Origin: Acinetobacter defluvii
GTDB taxonomy: Bacteria; Pseudomonadota; Gammaproteobacteria; Pseudomonadales; Moraxellaceae
Reading direction: 5' to 3'
NCBI RefSeq assembly: GCF_001704615.3
Contig: NZ_CP029397.2
Span: 62,001 to 126,000, forward strand
DNA: 64,000 bases
Made by a program: the position numbers and the translations under genes. Of this stretch, positions 58,947-64,000 are shown piece by piece. The notes below the pieces were generated by a model. It saw only the letters and a program-made list of their open reading frames with translations. It did not search any database and was not told the origin of the DNA. The first letter of the stretch is position 1, and every line of letters starts with the position of its first letter.

Positions 58947-60336
58947 TAATGCCAGTCAGTTAAGAAATTGACTGGCATTTTCTTGGATATTTTTGTGCTT
59001 TAATTTTCACGACTCGTGAACATTCTCTCTGCCTTTTTTCAGGTAATACAAATATTTTTGATTGTTCAAATAATTGTGCTAAATGTTTAGGTAAGTTTCC
59101 TGCTGACTCTAAAGGCGTATGTCTTAAGATATTGATAATACCTATGGATGCAATATGGAAACTGATCCTTAAAGGACTGACATTTGCATGTTGGGCGATA
59201 AATTTCATCTGTCGTCTCAAAATATTATAAGCTATAAATACACCCCACAATTCTTGATACACCAAATCAGGTTGCTTACTTCTTAAAACCTTTGAATCCT
59301 GTAAATCACTTTTAATTTCTCGATAACACATTTCTATTTCCCAACGCTGCATATAAAGCATCGCAAGGTCTTTGAATGGATACGCTTTAGAATCTGTCAA
59401 TGATGTAATGTAACGCCTCGTTTTTCCTGCATATTCAACTTCAAGCAAACGGGCTTCCCAATAATCACCTAATGCTGGATTGATCTTTTTTGCTCTTGGT
59501 GAAACAGGCATTTTTATCTGAAAGTCATGGGCGGCATTATTGTGAATAACTTCATAACGAAGGTTATCTTTTGCACGCATCAACCAATGACTTTCTTCTG
59601 CCTGAGATTGCCAACTCACTAAAAAATCAGCAGAGAAGTAAGCACGATCAAATAAGGTAATACTATGAGCAGGTGCTTTTAATTGACTAGCTAAGGTTAA
59701 TTCACCTTGATCCATACTGCCAATTTGGGCATCGATCATTTCATGTGTATTGGTATTCACAAGACAAGTTGCTCTAACTTGTGGATAAGGAACAACTGCT
59801 GTTTTCCCTTTAGAAGAGCCAAAGTGCTTAAAGTTTTCTTCGGTATGAGGCATAGACCAAACCACGCCGTCTACAGCACAAACGCACAGACCATGAAAGT
59901 TATTATATTGTTGTTGTGAGTCTTTAAGCCATGCCTGACTTAATGTTGAAAATAAAGCACTCATAGGTTCTAAACCTAAGCGCTGTCTTGCCTGTACCGA
60001 TGCACTAGGTACACAGTATTCTGTTGTACCGAAAACAAGTTGTAATTGCTGAACTACATACCAAATTGGTTGGTTTCGAAATAGAGCAAGTCCAATGACT
60101 AACCAAACAACATGTTCAGCAGGAAGTTTTCTTTTTCGAATGGATGCTTTACCTGTTTGATTTAAGCAATCTTCAATCCAGTTTAAATCAATTAACTCAC
60201 TAAATTGAGAAAGTGAAGGCAAGGTTTGTTGTAATGTTATATCTAAATTCTGAGATAATTTCATAAAAAAAAGAGCGTATTTACATACACTCTTTTTACA
60301 GCATTTTAACTTTTTTTGCTTAACTGACTGGCATTA
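58947..60336 (-). mobile_element. Complete IS4-family insertion sequence, 1390 bp
   Basis: The terminal inverted repeats are TAATGCCAGTCAGTTAAG (58947-58964) and its complement (60319-60336), identical over 18 bp. Flanking 10-bp direct repeats of CGCCTAGGCG show transposition. The element holds one intact transposase gene whose stop codon lies inside the left repeat. I cannot name the IS. Confidence 0.92.
58960..60264 (-). CDS. IS4-family transposase
   Basis: 434 residues. A DDE transposase with Asp in VCAVDGVVW, Asp in LFDRAYFSADF, and the IS4 signature Y-x2-R-x3-E-x6-K exactly in YMQRWEIEMCYREIK. The N-terminal helix region (SLSQFSELIDLNWIEDCL) is of the IS4 DUF4372-like type. The frame is intact, so the element may be active. 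It runs opposite to guaA. Confidence 0.95.
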   Translation of the reverse strand: MKLSQNLDITLQQTLPSLSQFSELIDLNWIEDCLNQTGKASIRKRKLPAEHVVWLVIGLALFRNQPIWYVVQQLQLVFGTTEYCVPSASVQARQRLGLEPMSALFSTLSQAWLKDSQQQYNNFHGLCVCAVDGVVWSMPHTEENFKHFGSSKGKTAVVPYPQVRATCLVNTNTHEMIDAQIGSMDQGELTLASQLKAPAHSITLFDRAYFSADFLVSWQSQAEESHWLMRAKDNLRYEVIHNNAAHDFQIKMPVSPRAKKINPALGDYWEARLLEVEYAGKTRRYITSLTDSKAYPFKDLAMLYMQRWEIEMCYREIKSDLQDSKVLRSKQPDLVYQELWGVFIAYNILRRQMKFIAQHANVSPLRISFHIASIGIINILRHTPLESAGNLPKHLAQLFEQSKIFVLPEKRQRECSRVVKIKAQKYPRKCQSIS

Positions 60337-60346
60337 CGCCTAGGCG
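60337..60346. repeat. Target-site duplication, right copy
   Basis: CGCCTAGGCG, identical to the left copy, followed by TCCTTTT, the right arm of the former guaA terminator. Confidence 0.85.
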
Positions 60347-60375
60347 TCCTTTTATGCTTAATGGTATGTTGTATT

Positions 60376-62757
60376 TTAAGTTGATATGCTTTCCAATAAA
60401 GCATCATACTGTTGGGTATCTTCCTTTACTTTTAGAATAATTGCTTTAGCAACTCGATGCATTTCAGGAACATCCATGAGTGACATTCCTCGTTCTAAAA
60501 CGCCTGCACAATGTGAATATTCGTTATTTATTCTTCCAATAAACAACCTATAAATTTCGTCATTCCAAAAATTTTTTAATCGGTCATCATCATATTTAAA
60601 GTAATTAGGGAATTTAAAGAAAGAGTAGATTTCTATAAATTTTCTAGCGTTATTACTGAAATTATAAAACACAGTATGATTCTCATCGCTTAATATGTCA
60701 GTGCTGGCACAAATATGAATTTGTTTAAATAAGTAATTAAATTCCGTTGCATATTCACTTAGGTATTTAGGCATTTGTTTTATCTGAGAGTTAGTTGCTG
60801 ATCTAGAAATGTGATATTTAGCAACTTGCAAGTCTATATTTTTTTCATTTCGTTGAACTTTTTTATTTAGCCTTTTTAGATATTTCAAGAAATCTAAATT
60901 ATGGGTGCTAATAAATAATTGTGAAAACCTACCATAAAGACAAATTTTTTCATTAATTAAGCTATAAATGAAGAAAATATGATTACTATCTAAACTGCAA
61001 ATTGGATCATCAATCCAAATGATAGGATTTTTATCTTGATCTAAATCATCTTGAATTTTTGCTAAGAAATAGCAAAAAGAAATAAGACTTTGCTCTCCTT
61101 CACTTAAATTGTGAGCTTTAGCTCCATTACGTTGAATTTCAAAATGAATATTTTGAGCATGAGCGTTTTCAATGGCTTGTAAACTTAATGCTTGATGTCC
61201 AAAGTCATGATTAAGAATATTATTTATACGAGTACATGCTTCGCCCTCAGATTTTAACTTATCTTCTTCACTTTTAATTTCACCTTCAATTGCAGTTTTT
61301 CTTGTGTTTAGAATGCCTAAGGCTTGTTCTAGAGGATCAATCTCTTGAAAAGCTAGGTCTAGATCTATTTTTAATTGAGCGTAATTAATATCTTGTAAGA
61401 AATGATAAACGTGGTTTAGGCGTAAGGCATTTTTTGCCTCTTTTTGTTGGGTTGCTAGTTGAGTGTTTTGTTGAATGCATTCAGACCGAATTTTTGAAAT
61501 TTTTCCTAGAATTGTTTTGATTTCAACTGAATGATCTTGAGGATATGTAGCTTCTAATTCAGTAAACAGCTTTCCATTTTTTTGTTCCAATATTCTTATA
61601 ATTTCTTCAACAGATTTTTTTTGTTGGTCTAAAGTAGATTGTAGATCTATTTTTAGTTGCGAAAGTTCAGCATGATATTGTGTGTAGTATTGATTGATAT
61701 CAAAATTGATTTTGAAGTTTTCTCCATCTAGTAAGCTTGTTAAATGTCCAATACCTTTTGATATGCGGCTTTGAAGATTTTGAGTTTCGTGGTCAAAATG
61801 CTGAGCTAGTTCTTGGTGTCTTATAGCAGAAATTTCATTTACACAAAATGCGCAATGAGTACGATTTTTATGTAATGAATGACCTGTTTGTACCCACGAG
61901 TTTAGCGAAGGATTATTTTGTAATTCTTCAATCTTATTTGAACCACCGACAACAGTTTTTAGAATTTCATTTGTTATTTCTATAAGTTGCGAAAAATTTA
62001 GAGTGTAAGTCGAAAGTTCAGGAGGTTTGGGTAATTCATTTTGGCTTATTAGAGTTTTTTTTATGCTTATTTGTTCCTCGGTCAATATTTGAAAACTAGA
62101 ACTTAGAACTTCAGTTATCTCATTTTTGAGTTTCGTTACATTATAATTAATATCACCAAATAAAGAATGCTGATTTTTAATTGAATCTGAATTACGTGTT
62201 GCTCTATCAGTGAGTAACTTTTCTAAATCACGGTTTTTAGTGCTGTGATTTTCTGTAGCATTCTTTATTTCATTATTTTTATTATGAATATTTAGATAAA
62301 GTCCTGATTTGATGTTATCTTCATTTGAACCCAACTCACTTTTTAATTCTTGAATGCGATCCAAAATTTGTTGATTTTCACCGCCTAACGTGACTGAGAA
62401 AGATTCGATATTTGCATTTTCATCATGGATGAACTTTAGGTTTTCTTTAACAAAATCTGAATTGTAAACATGAACTGGATGAGTGAATGCCGTTAAATTA
62501 TTTTGTGAAATAATAGAACCATCTGAAAGTTCAATTTTAAAGCTAGGGTTATCATATCTAGGTGGAGTATCTTGTTTTTGTAATGATCGAATGATTTTAG
62601 AAAGACTAGTTTTACCAGAGTAATTCCGACCATAAAAAATATTAATATCTTTAAAGTCGTAAGTCTTATTATTTCCAAGTTCAAGACTCTGATGCCAATA
62701 AAAGTCTTTAAAAATTGAAAAGTTTCCAATTTCTTTAATTTTATTAATTTTGATCAT
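60376..62757 (-). CDS. RloC/PrrC-like AAA ATPase with C-terminal HEPN nuclease motif (putative anti-phage anticodon nuclease)
   Basis: About 793 residues from the ATG at 62757 (AGGGG just upstream). ABC-type ATPase split by a long coiled coil: P-loop GRNYSGKTS near 43-51, signature NLSEGEQS near 550, Walker B IIWIDDP near 577, switch His in FISTHNLDF. The coiled coil holds HCAFC (Cys302, Cys305), like the zinc hook of RloC. The C-terminus has RKFIE (R705, E709) and R-x6-H in RINNEYSH (R742, H749), as in PrrC/RloC HEPN nucleases. RloC cuts tRNA anticodons during phage infection. No restriction-modification genes are adjacent, so it would act alone. Confidence 0.78.
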   Translation of the reverse strand: MIKINKIKEIGNFSIFKDFYWHQSLELGNNKTYDFKDINIFYGRNYSGKTSLSKIIRSLQKQDTPPRYDNPSFKIELSDGSIISQNNLTAFTHPVHVYNSDFVKENLKFIHDENANIESFSVTLGGENQQILDRIQELKSELGSNEDNIKSGLYLNIHNKNNEIKNATENHSTKNRDLEKLLTDRATRNSDSIKNQHSLFGDINYNVTKLKNEITEVLSSSFQILTEEQISIKKTLISQNELPKPPELSTYTLNFSQLIEITNEILKTVVGGSNKIEELQNNPSLNSWVQTGHSLHKNRTHCAFCVNEISAIRHQELAQHFDHETQNLQSRISKGIGHLTSLLDGENFKINFDINQYYTQYHAELSQLKIDLQSTLDQQKKSVEEIIRILEQKNGKLFTELEATYPQDHSVEIKTILGKISKIRSECIQQNTQLATQQKEAKNALRLNHVYHFLQDINYAQLKIDLDLAFQEIDPLEQALGILNTRKTAIEGEIKSEEDKLKSEGEACTRINNILNHDFGHQALSLQAIENAHAQNIHFEIQRNGAKAHNLSEGEQSLISFCYFLAKIQDDLDQDKNPIIWIDDPICSLDSNHIFFIYSLINEKICLYGRFSQLFISTHNLDFLKYLKRLNKKVQRNEKNIDLQVAKYHISRSATNSQIKQMPKYLSEYATEFNYLFKQIHICASTDILSDENHTVFYNFSNNARKFIEIYSFFKFPNYFKYDDDRLKNFWNDEIYRLFIGRINNEYSHCAGVLERGMSLMDVPEMHRVAKAIILKVKEDTQQYDALLESIST

Positions 62758-62843
62758 CATTCCCCTCATTAAACTATATCATTAAAAATCAAAATTTTTC
62801 AATATCTTATATTGGAGTGTATACATTATAGAGAATTCTAAAT

Positions 62844-63041
62844 TTAATTTTTATTTATCTGGTCACACTCTTTACATTCCAACATCATCCCAATTTTTTC
62901 TTTTCGCCCTTCTTCAGTCATGACCCACGGGCGATTTTGCCAAGGTGGCGTATGCCGAACATGTTGCGTATGACCGGATGCAAGATCAGCCACCCAATGA
63001 TCTTCAACATCCAAATAAAAACCAACAATTGCTTGTTGCAT
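62844..63041 (-). CDS. DUF3565 family small protein
   Basis: 65 residues from the ATG at 63041 (GGAG 6 bp upstream). It begins MQQAIVGFYLDVEDHWVADL and has the conserved HTQHVRHTPPWQNRPWV and LECKECDQ. The His and Cys pattern suggests metal binding; the function is unknown. It is divergent from gshB and upstream of the RloC-like gene on the same strand. Confidence 0.85.
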   Translation of the reverse strand: MQQAIVGFYLDVEDHWVADLASGHTQHVRHTPPWQNRPWVMTEEGRKEKIGMMLECKECDQINKN

Positions 63042-63157
63042 CCTATTCTCCAAAACATTCAGCACAATATCATCTAAGGTTTACTAAAAATCAGGGAAAT
63101 GCAAGAAAAATCTCCGCTATACTAAAACCAATTTGAAAATTGAAAAAGAGCATCAAT

Positions 63158-64000
63158 ATGCGTGTACTTGTAGTGATGGACCCGATTGAAAATGTAAATC
63201 TCAAAAAAGATTCAACCATGGCCATGTTATGGGCAGCATCACGACGTGGGCATGAATTAGGTTATGCCCTACAACAAGATTTATATATCGATCAAGGCAA
63301 AGCATTTGGTTTAATCTCACCTTTAAAAGTATTTGAAGACTATGATCATTACTATGAGTTGGGTGAAAAACAAAAAGAATCCATCGCAGCATACGATGTG
63401 GTGTTGATGCGTAAAGATCCACCGTTTGACATGAACTTCGTTTATAGCACGTATATTCTAGAACAAGCAGAACGTGAAGGTGCGTGGATCATTAACAAAC
63501 CTCAAAGTTTACGTGACTGTAATGAAAAGCTTTTTGCAACGCAATTTCCTGAGCTACAAGTGCCGACTTTGGTCACATCACAACAAAGCTTAATTCGTGA
63601 GTTTTTACAAGAACATGGCGATGTGATCGTAAAACCTTTGGATGGCATGGGCGGAACGGGTATTTTCCGCTTAACCGCAGAGGGTGCAAATATTGGTTCA
63701 ACTTTAGAAATGCTCACTGAAATGGGACAACAACCAATTATGGCACAACGTTATATTCCTGAAATTATTGATGGGGATAAACGTATCTTGATGGTCAATG
63801 GTGAACCCGTGCCTTACTGCTTGGCACGTATTCCGCAAAATGGTGAAGTACGTGGTAACTTGGCGGCGGGTGGTTTAGGTGAAGCCCGTCCACTCACTGA
63901 AAATGACAAGGTGATTGCAGCCAAAGTTGGACCATTTTTAAAAGAAAAAGGATTAGTTTTTGTGGGGTTAGATGTGATCGGAAATTACGTCACTGAAATT
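63158..64000 (+). CDS. gshB: Glutathione synthetase, N-terminal 281 residues (gene cut by window end)
   Basis: GshB joins gamma-glutamylcysteine and glycine with ATP. The frame starts at 63158 (MRVLVVMDPIENVNLKKDST) and is open to the last base. Family segments are MRKDPPFDMNFVY, INKPQSLRDCNEKLF, IVKPLDGMGGTGIFRL (ATP-grasp loop), AQRYIPEIIDGDKRI and RGNLAAGG. About 35 C-terminal residues are missing compared with the usual 316. Confidence 0.95.
   Translation, partial: MRVLVVMDPIENVNLKKDSTMAMLWAASRRGHELGYALQQDLYIDQGKAFGLISPLKVFEDYDHYYELGEKQKESIAAYDVVLMRKDPPFDMNFVYSTYILEQAEREGAWIINKPQSLRDCNEKLFATQFPELQVPTLVTSQQSLIREFLQEHGDVIVKPLDGMGGTGIFRLTAEGANIGSTLEMLTEMGQQPIMAQRYIPEIIDGDKRILMVNGEPVPYCLARIPQNGEVRGNLAAGGLGEARPLTENDKVIAAKVGPFLKEKGLVFVGLDVIGNYVTEI

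Overview
The window is a stretch of a low-GC gammaproteobacterial chromosome that reads as Acinetobacter. The grounds are gene families and their order: a dapA-bamC-purC cluster, a complete CntA/CntB carnitine oxygenase operon of the Acinetobacter type, Acinetobacter-style small lipoproteins, and AT-rich intergenic DNA. No species is assigned. Two genes are cut by the window edges: a TauE/SafE transporter at the left and gshB at the right.

Left third (1-22 kb): ordinary chromosomal genes. Lysine biosynthesis is represented by dapB and dapA. DNA repair and replication genes are mutY, tag and rarA. purC, bamC, pncA, a HIT protein and a dienelactone hydrolase are also present. Between them lie transporters (two MFS, one BASS), LysR and MocR regulators, an M23 peptidase lipoprotein, a DUF1328 peptide and a TudS-like DUF523 protein. 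Several rho-independent terminators and one REP-like inverted pair punctuate this part.

Middle (22-43 kb): a surface-adhesin locus. A TolC-like outer membrane protein, a LapB-type ABC exporter and a HlyD/LapC-type adaptor form an operon with two ATGA overlaps. They precede a 4130-residue exported adhesin. Its layout is a BapA-like N-terminus, three 85-residue Ig-like repeats, a collagen-like tract of 207 Gly-X-Y triplets (mostly GST-GET), ten 104-residue repeats each with a canonical EF-hand loop, divergent Ig-like domains, and a duplicated RTX plus type I secretion module at the C-terminus. Two glycosyltransferases follow directly: a GT2-TPR protein and a GT-D/DUF1792 protein. Together these suggest a dedicated system that makes, glycosylates and exports a Thr-rich collagen-like adhesin. 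This is the best candidate in the window for an undescribed system.

Right third (43-64 kb): DoxX, DedA, LysE, a ParA-like ATPase, SirB2 and BolA genes, then three tandem tRNA-Gly(GCC) genes. The carnitine region follows: a porin, a divergent LysR regulator, a BCCT transporter, an alpha/beta hydrolase, cntA, an aldehyde dehydrogenase and cntB. It would import carnitine, cleave it to trimethylamine plus malic semialdehyde, and oxidise the latter to malate. After guaA, an intact IS4-family element sits inside what was the guaA terminator palindrome. Next to it is a RloC/PrrC-like ATPase-HEPN protein, probably an anti-phage anticodon nuclease, then a DUF3565 gene and gshB.
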